Positions 1 through 6,069 of a stretch of DNA of 7,459 bases are shown here, one piece after another. The stretch spans positions 1 to 7,459 of the forward strand of contig JBBRLG010000382.1 of NCBI GenBank assembly GCA_038231495.1, in the 5' to 3' direction. The position numbers were made by a program, and so were the translations under genes. Every line of letters begins with the position of its first letter. Within the stretch, counting starts at the first letter, position 1. Under the pieces are notes generated by a model. The model made no database searches. It saw nothing but the letters and a program-made list of their open reading frames with translations, and was not told the DNA's origin. This DNA is from JBBRLG01 sp038231495 (GTDB taxonomy: Bacteria > Planctomycetota > Planctomycetia > Gemmatales > Gemmataceae).

Positions 1-2
1 AG

Positions 3-200
3 CTCTTGCACACGTATGCAATCATCAAAGGCTCTTTCCGGCCGCCCCACGCGATCCTGGCCTTGCTGGCTTACCACCGCCAACCGCCACTGCTGATCCG
101 CTATCAAGCCGGCCACGTCCAGCACATGCAAAAGGCCCTCGAACAGATGAATGTCAAGTTGACCGAGGTCCTCAGCGATCTGACCGGCCTCACCGGGCTA
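3..200 (+). pseudogene. IS110-family transposase fragment (5' end outside window, 3' end lost)
   Basis: The open frame from position 3 reads through residues such as GSFRPPHAILALLAYHR and VQHMQKALEQMNVKLTEVLS, then ends in DLTGLTGL. This is the signature of IS110-family transposases in the helical linker after the N-terminal DEDD (RuvC-like) domain. Intact members continue with a second catalytic domain carrying a conserved serine. Here homology stops at about position 200, where a 28-bp inverted repeat begins, and only unrelated sequence follows. The frame runs on to a stop at 258-260 through repeat sequence. No complete catalytic domain remains in the window, so this part is a dead remnant unless the missing half lies elsewhere. 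The family call comes from recognising the linker motif. Truncation by insertion of the adjoining repeat is inference. Confidence 0.82.
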
Positions 201-266
201 GGAAAATCAAAGGGGACGCGGATCAATTCGAGAACGGTAATTGATCCGCGTCCCCTTTGATTTTCC
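201..266. repeat. Perfect 28-bp inverted repeat, REP-like
   Basis: Arms at 201-228 and 239-266 are exact reverse complements over 28 bases, with a 10-base loop (229-238). The core of the left arm is AAAGGGGACGCGGATCAATT. Short repeats with such GGGGAC...GATCAATT cores are, as I recall, scattered in planctomycete and other genomes near REP-associated (Y1-type) transposases. No such transposase is in this window. The element sits exactly at the junction between the IS110 fragment and the recombinase fragment. Confidence 0.9.
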
Positions 267-304
267 CCTTTGATTTTCCCTTTGATTTTCCCTTTGATTT
301 TCCC
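256..304 (+). repeat. 12-bp tandem repeat, four units (TTTGATTTTCCC)
   Basis: The unit TTTGATTTTCCC occurs at 256-268 (with one extra C), 269-280, 281-292 and 293-304. The first unit is the outer end of the right arm of the 28-bp inverted repeat, so the array looks like slippage copies of that arm. Because 12 is a multiple of 3 the array stays open in several frames and gives artificial translations such as FPFDFPFDFP or IFPLIFPLIFP, which should not be taken as protein. It directly abuts the recombinase fragment. Confidence 0.93.
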
Positions 305-785
305 GCGCCTGCTCGACCAATTCCGTGTCGCCGCCCGCGCGGTCGGCCAGGCGGAAAGCTGGATCGAGACCCTGGCGCAGTGGGTCGTCGCCTACATCAT
401 CTTTCATGGCAAGCGCCATCCGCGCGAACTCGGGCCGGCCGCGCTCGACATCTTTCTTCAGCATGTCGTGCAAACGCGGAAAAATCCCCTGGCGGCGCTC
501 GAGGCGGCGCGGACCGCTCTGCACCTGCTGTATCAGGAAGTACTCAAGCAACCCATCGGTGAGTTGCCTCAACCACGGCCGCCCCTGCTGTTCGATCAAA
601 TGCGGCAAGTGCTGCGCCTGGGCCCTTACGCCGCGACGACGGAAGAGAACTATGTGTGGTGGGCAAAACAGTACATCCTGTTCCATGACAAACGGCATCC
701 GCGCGACATGCGCGCGGCCGAAGTCGAGCAATTTCTGACACATCTGGCCACGGCGAAGCACGTCTCGGCCAGTTCGCAAAATTCC
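305..785 (+). pseudogene. Tyrosine recombinase (integrase) remnant: two core-binding domains, no catalytic domain
   Basis: The frame encodes two successive SAM-like core-binding domains of the phage-integrase type. Copy 1 starts at LLDQFR, contains YIIFHGKRHPRELG and ends near ALHLLYQEVL (about 309-545). Copy 2 starts at LLFDQMRQVLRL, contains YILFHDKRHPRDM and AAEVEQFLTHLA, and stops around VSASSQN (about 582-782). The paired motifs show an internal duplication. Intact integrases of this kind continue with a stretch like QALNALLFLY and then the catalytic domain with its Arg, His and Tyr residues. Here homology ends near 785 and the frame runs into unrelated sequence up to 1112. The natural start has been replaced by the 12-bp array. 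The protein would bind DNA at most and could not recombine it, so it is called a pseudogene. A frameshift at the break was looked for by eye and none was found. Confidence 0.82.
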
Positions 786-822
786 GCTGGCGCACGCGCC
801 GAACGACACCCCGTTTTACTTT

Positions 823-967
823 GGCAAGGGTCGGCCTTTTCGTGGCGAGGGTCGAGATTGGCGAGGGTCGATCCGGCGTCGGTGGTGATACATAAGAGCA
901 TACTGAAAAATGGTTTACGGCTGTCTTGCGGAAAGCGTTTGCGCAAAAGCGGTTGGACCCTCGCCAA
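823..967. repeat. Degenerate direct copies of GGCRAGGGTCG with a 12-bp inverted copy
   Basis: GGCAAGGGTCG occurs at 823-833, and GGCGAGGGTCG at 844-854 and 860-870. TTGGCGAGGGTC (858-869) is the perfect reverse complement of GACCCTCGCCAA (956-967), with 86 bases between. The right copy lies inside the last codons of the zinc-ribbon reading frame and the left copies lie beyond its stop. Positions 786-914 otherwise hold no gene that I can support. The function is unknown. A loose 3' hairpin or repeat debris are both possible. Confidence 0.55.
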
Positions 968-2417
968 ATGTGGATTGGCGTGGCTCGGGTCGGACACGCC
1001 CTTTCTCCGTCGCGGGGCGTCGCGGTTGGACAACGATTGGCTCGCGCGGCGGGGCGGACGACTCCCCCCGGCGACCACCACCCGGTCCCGAAAGATTTGC
1101 CACCCCCAGTGACTCATGTGGAGCTTGGAGCGCGGGCATCTCGCCCGCGCTCCGAAACGGGTTGTTCCGCATGACAAACACGCGAGCCGGCGGCGGCGGC
1201 GCGTCGCCCCGTTCCGGCGTGCCCTTCTTCGAGTTAAAGTACGCCACGATTCCAATAATGATGCCGATGACGGCCAGGATGCACAGCACCAGCAGCGAAA
1301 TCTTGACCCAACTGTAGGGCCGGTCGCCCGTCACCTTGCCGGTCTGGCCGTTGACGAGCACCCGGTACGCCTTGTCCTGGTAGCGGTAACTCGCCAGCCA
1401 AACCGGAAGCAGCAGGTGCTTGAACGTCACGCCCACGTGCTTGGTATCGACGGTGTGCAGCCGCTGGTGGTTGCCACCGATGTCGCGCGTACACAACTGG
1501 CGAATGGCAGCATCCATGATGCCGCGGGCCACCTCGAAACCTTCTTTCGGCCCGACGGTGTAGCGTTCCGATACGAAGCCGCTGAGGTACTCGGGCCGGA
1601 ACGGTTCGACGCCCTTGAGTTCCTTCGGCGTCAGCGTGGCGGTGTAGTAGCCCGGCAGACTCGTCGAGGCGCACACGGCCACGTCGTCGAAGAAGTGCCG
1701 CACCTGGCCCGACACCGGCGTCCAGCGCGTCTTCGTAACCGTCCGCGTTTTTTGCACCTGGCGCGTCTGCGTTTGGCCGTTGCTGTCGGTGTAGGTCTCG
1801 GTGTCGGTGTAGTATTCCGTCTCCTGGTAGTCGTCGCCGCGCTCGCCGGTGTACCAGGTGTAGGTCATCGAATCGAACGTCCAAAAGGGGACGTAAATGC
1901 CGTTCATCTGGCCGAGGTTGGCGAACTGCGTCAGGGCGCTCGGCGCGAACCACAGTCCCCCAAGCCATTGGCTGAAGGCGGCGACGGCCTCGCGCTTCTC
2001 GACGCGGAACGGCAACATGCACTCCGGCGGAATCATCGACTCGGCGGCTTCCGGTTTGTTCACCAGGTGCGTCGCGCAGTACGGACACTTGTCGGTGACG
2101 ACTTTGTCTTCCAGCAGGACGACGGCACCGCACGCCTGGCAGACGACCTGGTTGCTACGGCCGGTGACGGTGCTCTTCCCGGTGTGGTGGGCAAGATACT
2201 CCTCGAAATCGTGCTCGACGACCGCGCCGCCGGTCGGCTTGATTTCCTCAGTGTGACCGCAATACGGACACTTCAAGGCGTGGGCGCCGGGGTCGAAATC
2301 GATGCGGGCGCCGCACTTCTTGCAGGGAAATTGCTTGCCGGCCGGGGGCGTGTTGCCGACGACGGGTGGTGGCGGTTCGTTCGCTCCATTACCTTCCGGG
2401 GGGCGTTGGCTCTTCAT
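915..2417 (-). CDS. Double zinc-ribbon membrane protein, YdjG-like
   Basis: This 500-residue protein has two CxxC...CxxC zinc ribbons, with Cys 32/35/50/53 and Cys 93/96/111/114. A long conserved middle follows, with motifs such as GIYVPFWTFD near 173-182, then one strong transmembrane helix at about 372-394. Related proteins are often labelled TFIIB-type zinc-ribbon or PriA-like in databases because of the ribbons, but no helicase motif is present. The closest known relative I can name is B. subtilis YdjG, part of the membrane complex that recruits PspA under envelope stress. The partner-like SPFH gene lies upstream on the same strand, which supports this. The ATG at 2417 has a weak GAG site seven bases upstream. 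The tail after about residue 400 is proline- and arginine-rich, and it crosses a palindromic repeat around residues 422-431. The last 80-100 residues are therefore probably read through inserted DNA. Confidence 0.87.
   Translation of the reverse strand: MKSQRPPEGNGANEPPPPVVGNTPPAGKQFPCKKCGARIDFDPGAHALKCPYCGHTEEIKPTGGAVVEHDFEEYLAHHTGKSTVTGRSNQVVCQACGAVVLLEDKVVTDKCPYCATHLVNKPEAAESMIPPECMLPFRVEKREAVAAFSQWLGGLWFAPSALTQFANLGQMNGIYVPFWTFDSMTYTWYTGERGDDYQETEYYTDTETYTDSNGQTQTRQVQKTRTVTKTRWTPVSGQVRHFFDDVAVCASTSLPGYYTATLTPKELKGVEPFRPEYLSGFVSERYTVGPKEGFEVARGIMDAAIRQLCTRDIGGNHQRLHTVDTKHVGVTFKHLLLPVWLASYRYQDKAYRVLVNGQTGKVTGDRPYSWVKISLLVLCILAVIGIIIGIVAYFNSKKGTPERGDAPPPPARVFVMRNNPFRSAGEMPALQAPHESLGVANLSGPGGGRRGESSAPPREPIVVQPRRPATEKGRVRPEPRQSTFGEGPTAFAQTLSARQP
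1127..1153. repeat. GC-rich 11-bp palindrome inside the 3' part of the zinc-ribbon gene
   Basis: GGAGCGCGGGC (1127-1137) and GCCCGCGCTCC (1143-1153) are perfect complements around the 5-base loop ATCTC. From memory, repeats of this form (AGCGCGGGCATC...GCCCGCG) are widely dispersed in planctomycete genomes. On the minus strand it encodes residues around FRSAGEMPAL of the zinc-ribbon protein, where nothing resembles the family. This fits insertion of a mobile palindrome into the gene's 3' end. Confidence 0.8.
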
Positions 2418-2484
2418 GGGGAATCTCGTTCAAAGGTGGATTGTCGTGCAATCCGGTTTCGAGGCGAGCCGGAGGTTAAACCAA

Positions 2485-2624
2485 TTGTAACCGTTCACCG
2501 CCAACTTCTCCCCCCCTTACGAAGGGGGGGTGGGGGGGGTTAAGCACGGTTGAAGTACTCCGTCATGGCGTCCACTCAACCCCCCCTACCCCCCCTTCGT
2601 AAGGGGGGGAGTGAACGGTTACAA
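2485..2624. repeat. 140-bp palindromic MITE-like element (copy A of the AACCGTT family)
   Basis: The termini TTGTAACCGTTCA (2485-2497) and TGAACGGTTACAA (2612-2624) are perfect inverted repeats. Inside each lies its own hairpin: seven C, TTACGAA, seven G on the left (2510-2530), and seven C, TTCGTAA, seven G on the right (2589-2609). Next come complementary G8/C7 runs, ending at 2541 on the left and starting at 2578 on the right, around a 36-base centre. The left arm has ten extra bases (2498-2507) that the right arm lacks. No open frame fills it. It occupies the gap between the methyltransferase stop (2629) and the zinc-ribbon start (2417), so it may also end or attenuate transcription there. 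Confidence 0.85.
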
Positions 2625-2628
2625 CCAA

Positions 2629-3441
2629 TTAACCCGCCCCCGTGGGCAGGGGGGCCGCGCGCTCCGCAAGTAATTCTGCTGTTTCTAACGCGCGGACGTG
2701 CTTCTCCGCCAGGAAGAAATAGTTGATACTGCTTTCCCCCGCCCGGCGCTTGTGGACCTTGCTCCCGTCAAACCAATACGCCTGGTAGCCCCGGTCGGCC
2801 AGAAGTTGAAACACGCCGCTGGCGCGCGCGGTCGGCTCGTCGGGGTCGTCGGACACTTCAATGAGCCACGCCGGTTGCGCCCGTTCGAGGGTCGCCGTGG
2901 CCCCGCGCAGGCAACTCAACTCGTGGCCTTCCACGTCCATCTTGATGAACGAAACGGGCGGCGATTCCGCGAATAGGTCGTCGATGCGCTTCGCCTCCAC
3001 GGTGACGGCGTTCGTGCCCGCCGCGCCGGTCACGACGTGGGCTTCGTAGTAATTTTCCCAACCGGCGTCGTAGAGGGGCACTTCCATGCGAATGCTGCCC
3101 GGCGTGTCGGAGACGGCGGCGTTGATGCGTTGCACGTTGCGTAATCCGAGTTGTTCGGTGCAGTGGCACAGCATTTCGTAGGTGAGCGGGATCGGCTCGA
3201 CGCTGGTGACACGGCCGGCGGGTCCGACCATTTCCGAAAGGAACCGCGTGTAAACGCCGATATTGGCCCCGAGGTCGCCGACGTGGTCGCCCGGTGCGAC
3301 GAGGTGTTTCACGACGGCCAAGTCGCGTTCGTCCGCGGGGTCGAAGTTGCGGACGAGGCGTGCGAAGCGGCGTTTCTTGTACGCCTTGAGGACGCCTGCG
3401 GGCAGGAGGCGGAGCACCAGGCGCTTGATCGCGTTGAGCAT
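2629..3441 (-). CDS. FkbM-family SAM-dependent methyltransferase
   Basis: The gene encodes 270 residues from the ATG at 3441. The class I SAM-binding motif GDLGANIGVY is at about 55-64, an acidic residue that could bind the ribose at Glu82 (SVEP), and the FkbM hallmark FIKMDVEGHE near 165-174. FkbM enzymes usually O-methylate sugars or secondary metabolites; the substrate here cannot be told. There is no signal peptide or clear membrane segment, and the N-terminus is basic (LVLRLLPAGVLKAYKKRR). The frame is open upstream to 3531, but those 30 extra residues (with FILHPSSFIP) are a translation of the GGATGAA array. The ATG at 3441, followed by a family-like MLNAIKRLVL, is therefore the better start, with only a weak GGA nine bases upstream. 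It lies 111 bases downstream of the SPFH gene on the same strand, and a large palindrome follows its stop. Confidence 0.93.
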   Translation of the reverse strand: MLNAIKRLVLRLLPAGVLKAYKKRRFARLVRNFDPADERDLAVVKHLVAPGDHVGDLGANIGVYTRFLSEMVGPAGRVTSVEPIPLTYEMLCHCTEQLGLRNVQRINAAVSDTPGSIRMEVPLYDAGWENYYEAHVVTGAAGTNAVTVEAKRIDDLFAESPPVSFIKMDVEGHELSCLRGATATLERAQPAWLIEVSDDPDEPTARASGVFQLLADRGYQAYWFDGSKVHKRRAGESSINYFFLAEKHVRALETAELLAERAAPLPTGAG

Positions 3442-3473
3442 TGCGGCAGATCCGATTGAGAGGGATGCAAAAG

Positions 3474-3550
3474 GGATGAAGGATGAAGGATGAAGGATGA
3501 AGGATGAACCAGAATGATTTGTCTGGTTCATCCTTCATCCTTCATCCCTT
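3474..3550. repeat. GGATGAA heptad array with inverted copy
   Basis: Five GGATGAA heptads run from 3474 to 3508, and three reverse-complement TTCATCC heptads from 3527 to 3547. The inner 26 bases of each side (3488-3513 and 3522-3547) are perfect complements around the 8-base loop ATGATTTG. The transcript would fold into a long hairpin in the 111-base gap between the SPFH stop (3553) and the methyltransferase start (3441). It has no clear U-run, so a role as terminator or mRNA-stability element is only possible. Translated, it gives the familiar spurious string SFILHPSSFIL. Confidence 0.93.
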
Positions 3551-3552
3551 TC

Positions 3553-4674
3553 TCAACCGAGCGTCGGCGGCGGCAAAGGCGGCGGCACGGAGCCGAAGAG
3601 GTTTTGCAAGTCCGGCACGGTTTCCGCCGCGACCCAGCCCGCCATGCCCTGCTTCCACACGAGCGACGAGCGCGACAACAGACCGTTGTGTGCGTGGCTC
3701 GCCAGCGTGTTCAGGTCGTAGGGGCCGGCTTGCTTGCCGTCGATGGCGACGAAGAAGCTCACGCCCGCCGGCAACGGCGGCGGCGCCAGGCCCGACCCGG
3801 ACGAACCCTGCATCGCGCCGCCGATGGCGTTGGCCATCTGCCCGCCGACCGCCAGGCCCGCGGCCATCTGCGCCCCGAGGCCGGCCGTGCCGCCGGGGTT
3901 CTTCGCCGCGTCGCCGATGGCGTTGGCCGCCTGGAAGCGCGTGTACGAATTCAGGTCGCCCAACACGCCCATCTGCGTCCGCTTGTCCAGCGCCTGTTCC
4001 ACCTCCGGCGGCAGCGAAATGTTCTCGATGTAGAACGTGACCAGTTGCAAGCCCATCTGCGCCAGGTCGGGCCGGATGCGCTCCAGGGCGACATTGCTGA
4101 TGCGGTCGTAGTTGCCCGCCAGGTCCAGCACGGCAATCTTCGCCTGGCCGATGGCATCGACGAACCGCGCGACGATGGTGTTGCGTAGCTGGGCCGTGAT
4201 CTCGTACGTCTCGAGCGACGGGTCGGTGGCGACGATTTGCCGGAGGAACGTGGCCGGGTCGGTGACCTGCATGGCGTAGGTGCCGAACGCGCGGACGCGC
4301 ACCGGGCCGAACTCCGGGTCGCGGAGCATGATCGGGTTCTGGGTGCCCCATTTCAGGTCGGTCCAGCGCCGCGTGGCGATGAAATAAACCTCGGCCTTGA
4401 ACGGCGAGCTGAAGCCGTACTTCCAGCCTTTGAGGGTGGAGAGGACGGGCATGTTCTCGGTTTGGAGGGTGTACATGCCGGGCTGATAAACGTCGGCGAT
4501 CTGGCCCTCGTTGACGAAGACGGCGGCCTGCCCTTCGCGGACGGTGAGCTTGGCTCCGTACTTGATTTCGTTGTTGTAGCGGGGGAAGCGGTAGGCGAGG
4601 ATTTCGCTCTGCGCCGGTTGGGTCCACTCGACGATATCGACGAGTTCGCCGACGATTTTGTTCCACAGGCCCAT
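3553..4674 (-). CDS. SPFH-domain protein with C-terminal GYF_2 domain, YdjI-like
   Basis: The gene encodes 373 residues from the ATG at 4674, chosen because GGAGA sits eight bases upstream and MGLWNKIVGELVDIVEW matches the usual start of YdjI-type SPFH proteins. The SPFH region covers about residues 1-270, with AVFVNEGQIADVYQPGMYTL near 50-70 and RVRAFGTYAMQVTDP further on. A Gly/Ala/Met-rich linker (about 265-300) follows, then a GYF_2 domain at about 305-360 with GPYDLNTL and LVWKQGMAGWVAA, and a polyproline tail. SPFH proteins assemble on membranes as scaffolds. B. subtilis YdjI carries a zinc ribbon at this end and works with YdjG and YdjH to recruit PspA. Here a GYF_2 domain, typically a proline-rich-peptide binder, takes that place. 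The protein's own PPPLP-rich segments, or the PPPP of the zinc-ribbon protein, could be ligands, which is inference. It has its own candidate promoter and probably starts a transcription unit. Confidence 0.94.
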   Translation of the reverse strand: MGLWNKIVGELVDIVEWTQPAQSEILAYRFPRYNNEIKYGAKLTVREGQAAVFVNEGQIADVYQPGMYTLQTENMPVLSTLKGWKYGFSSPFKAEVYFIATRRWTDLKWGTQNPIMLRDPEFGPVRVRAFGTYAMQVTDPATFLRQIVATDPSLETYEITAQLRNTIVARFVDAIGQAKIAVLDLAGNYDRISNVALERIRPDLAQMGLQLVTFYIENISLPPEVEQALDKRTQMGVLGDLNSYTRFQAANAIGDAAKNPGGTAGLGAQMAAGLAVGGQMANAIGGAMQGSSGSGLAPPPLPAGVSFFVAIDGKQAGPYDLNTLASHAHNGLLSRSSLVWKQGMAGWVAAETVPDLQNLFGSVPPPLPPPTLG

Positions 4675-4711
4675 GGGTCGGTTCTCCGGGTGATTGGACG
4701 GTGACGCGGTA

Positions 4712-4740
4712 ATTGTCGCTTGCCGCGGCGTAAAAAGCAA
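4712..4740 (-). promoter_or_regulatory. Candidate sigma-70-type promoter of the SPFH gene
   Basis: On the minus strand TTGCTT (4740-4735) is followed after 17 bases by GACAAT (4717-4712). The SPFH ATG lies at 4674, giving a leader of roughly 30 bases. The -35 matches consensus at three of six positions and the -10 at four of six. The support comes from a near-identical block upstream of the 90-aa gene (6098-6070), with the same spacing and the shared string GCAAGCGACAATT. Confidence 0.5.
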
Positions 4741-4789
4741 GGTAACCGTTCCCTCCCCCCTTCGTAAGGGGGGAGGGAACGGTTACCTT
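4739..4789. repeat. 51-bp perfect palindrome (copy B of the AACCGTT family)
   Basis: A 24-bp stem (4739-4762 with 4766-4789) closes on the 3-base loop CGT. It reads AAGGTAACCGTTC on the outside and CCCCCCTTCGTAAGGGGGG at the core. The core and flanks match one arm of the 140-bp element at 2485-2624. It lies between the stop of the unrecognised gene (4818) and the SPFH start, touching the SPFH -35 region. It could act as a terminator for the gene upstream or be a mobile palindrome. AGCAA (4736-4740) and TTGCT (4794-4798) extend the symmetry with a small offset. Confidence 0.92.
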
Positions 4790-4817
4790 TCCTTTGCTCG
4801 TAATGGCAAGGTCATGG

Positions 4818-5606
4818 TTAGACAGAAGTATAAAACTTCCGGCATTCGAGCACCTTCATTTTTGTCGAAGTTTTATGCGTCCCGGTCTTGCCTCGTGGCT
4901 TAGCCAAAAGCGGCTTGGCACCGACCGGGCGATCGTACTCGGTATCGCCGAACACTTGCCACCAGAATTCCCAGTGGTTGTTCCGCCAAAAAGCCATCAA
5001 CGCGACTCCTGCATCTATCTCAACTTGGAGCCGTCCCTGCCCCTGCTTGCGAAGAACCTCATCTGCTCCGGACTGATAATACCTTTGCTTGCCGATCTCT
5101 GCCGCATTGACTGCGGTCAAAAGGTAGGGGGCACCGAGATAATCCCCCTGTGCGGCCGTGTGAAGGGTGGTGTCGAGATAAGTGATCGCCGTATTGGACT
5201 GATGATTCAGGGCTGAACCGAGCGGAGAGGAATGCATCTTGGCATTGGCATGATAAACGAGCAGGTTGGTACTGCCGGTGATCGTATCGACGAAGAATTT
5301 ACAACCGGACATCCCCGCGGTGATGAACTGATAAACGCCCGCGGGGGCTGGATTGGGGAGGACCGTGGAGGTAATGTGGTTTTCCTTCCAGGGCAGGTAA
5401 ATCGTCTCGCCGGCAGCGGCGACGACCAAAGACGAGATCGTCATCAGCCCCTTCGCGTAGGCACCGGTGGTAATGGTTCCTCGAATCAAGGCGGGGTCGT
5501 AGGGGATGTGCTGGCCAATCTGAGGCCTCACCGCGGCCCGCAACGTGTACTCAAACGACGGCATGAAATACGGCGTGGTTTTAAAGCTGTCTCGGGAGAT
5601 GCGCAT
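4818..5606 (-). CDS. Unrecognised 262-aa protein
   Basis: I do not recognise this family with confidence. From the ATG at 5606 the protein has no membrane helix and no obvious signal peptide. Notable stretches are GMSGCKFFVDTITGS (Cys102), NLLVYHANAKMH (His119) and a Trp-rich NNHWEFWWQVFGDTEYDRP near 210-226. The mix of alternating hydrophobics and aromatics suggests a compact beta-rich soluble domain. A thiol enzyme or effector-like fold using Cys102 and His119 is conceivable, but that is a guess. GC content is visibly lower than in its neighbours (roughly half, against about two thirds), which suggests horizontal transfer. The frame is open to 5711, but the ATG at 5606 starts the globular-looking part. 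Its ribosome site is weak (GAG six bases upstream), and another ATG exists at 5654. The last residues overlap an inverted repeat. It stands alone between spacers and shares no clear operon. Confidence 0.68.
   Translation of the reverse strand: MRISRDSFKTTPYFMPSFEYTLRAAVRPQIGQHIPYDPALIRGTITTGAYAKGLMTISSLVVAAAGETIYLPWKENHITSTVLPNPAPAGVYQFITAGMSGCKFFVDTITGSTNLLVYHANAKMHSSPLGSALNHQSNTAITYLDTTLHTAAQGDYLGAPYLLTAVNAAEIGKQRYYQSGADEVLRKQGQGRLQVEIDAGVALMAFWRNNHWEFWWQVFGDTEYDRPVGAKPLLAKPRGKTGTHKTSTKMKVLECRKFYTSV
4830..4876. repeat. 10-bp AT-rich inverted repeat at the 3' end of the unrecognised gene
   Basis: ATAAAACTTC (4830-4839) and GAAGTTTTAT (4867-4876) are perfect complements with 27 bases between. 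It spans the last codons of the minus-strand gene that stops at 4818. It may be a 3' hairpin of that transcript, or mark the edge of an inserted segment, since it lies at the boundary of the lower-GC DNA. Confidence 0.5.
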
Positions 5607-5732
5607 GGTTGACTCAAAATAAGAGTTAAAGGAGTGGACTTGGATTAATAGCATTAAAACGGATCGAGAGTCCACACCGGCTCTACCCGTGCCGCACTGT
5701 CCTCTTGTCATGCGTGCATCGCTAAATGCATC

Positions 5733-6005
5733 CTATTGACTGTTCCAGGAGAAGGCAGCCAGGCTCCCGACTGCGAGGTCAGGGGAAACGGGGAACGACG
5801 GCAGCTGCGGCGGCTCCTTCTGGGGCGCCAAGGGTTCTTGAGCGCGTCCGGTCTTCCGGTCCTGACGGACTTCGTCCGCGGCCGCCAGCGCTTCCGGCGA
5901 CCAGGGCTCTCGCTCGTTGGCCTGCACACTCTTCTGAAGCTCGGCCGACGACTTCCGGGCGAATCGCGCCTTGATTGTGTCAACGAGGTCACGGTCGTGG
6001 CTCAT
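5733..6005 (-). CDS. Small conserved-looking 90-aa protein
   Basis: The ATG at 6005 has GGAG seven bases upstream and is preferred over the longer open frame to 6059. The first 60 residues are charged and helical: HDRDLVDTIKARFARKS, ELQKSVQANEREPWSPEA and AAADEVRQDRKTGRAQEPL. They resemble an N-terminus I associate with small Gemmata-type proteins, in which a charged helical half precedes a proline-rich and then hydrophobic half. The second part here is proline-rich (PQKEPPQLPSFPVSPD) with a short hydrophobic end (AVGSLAAFSW) too short for a membrane helix. The function is unknown. It carries a promoter-like block nearly identical to that of the SPFH gene, so co-regulation is possible. No signal peptide is seen. 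Confidence 0.72.
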   Translation of the reverse strand: MSHDRDLVDTIKARFARKSSAELQKSVQANEREPWSPEALAAADEVRQDRKTGRAQEPLAPQKEPPQLPSFPVSPDLAVGSLAAFSWNSQ

Positions 6006-6069
6006 CGGTTTGCTCCAATACCTCAGGGGACTAGGGATCGGACCTTCTCGTGACGACACGGATTGGCAA

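Noticed and set aside
256..304. CRISPR array
   Set aside because: The units are contiguous 12-bp copies with no spacers.
270..1112. A 280-codon reading of the recombinase through the 12-bp array and beyond 785
   Set aside because: The first residues are repeat translation and everything after about 785 lacks family motifs, so only 305-785 is kept as a remnant.
2432..2468. A third GACAAT-type promoter upstream of the zinc-ribbon gene
   Set aside because: GACAAT is present on the minus strand at 2445-2440, but the -35 position (CTCGCC) and the conserved GCAAGC block are missing, so it cannot be told from chance.
1116..2543. Long plus-strand open frame of 475 codons
   Set aside because: It is the mirror of the zinc-ribbon gene. 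Its translation is rich in Arg, Val and His without recognisable motifs, while the minus strand has two clear zinc ribbons and a membrane helix.
3442..3531. Thirty extra N-terminal residues on the methyltransferase
   Set aside because: They are a translation of the GGATGAA array and flanking spacer, not family sequence. The ATG at 3441 fits the family better.
3542..4666. Minus-strand open frame of 374 codons overlapping the SPFH gene in another frame
   Set aside because: It is an arginine- and proline-rich shadow caused by high GC. The SPFH and GYF_2 motifs lie in the other frame.
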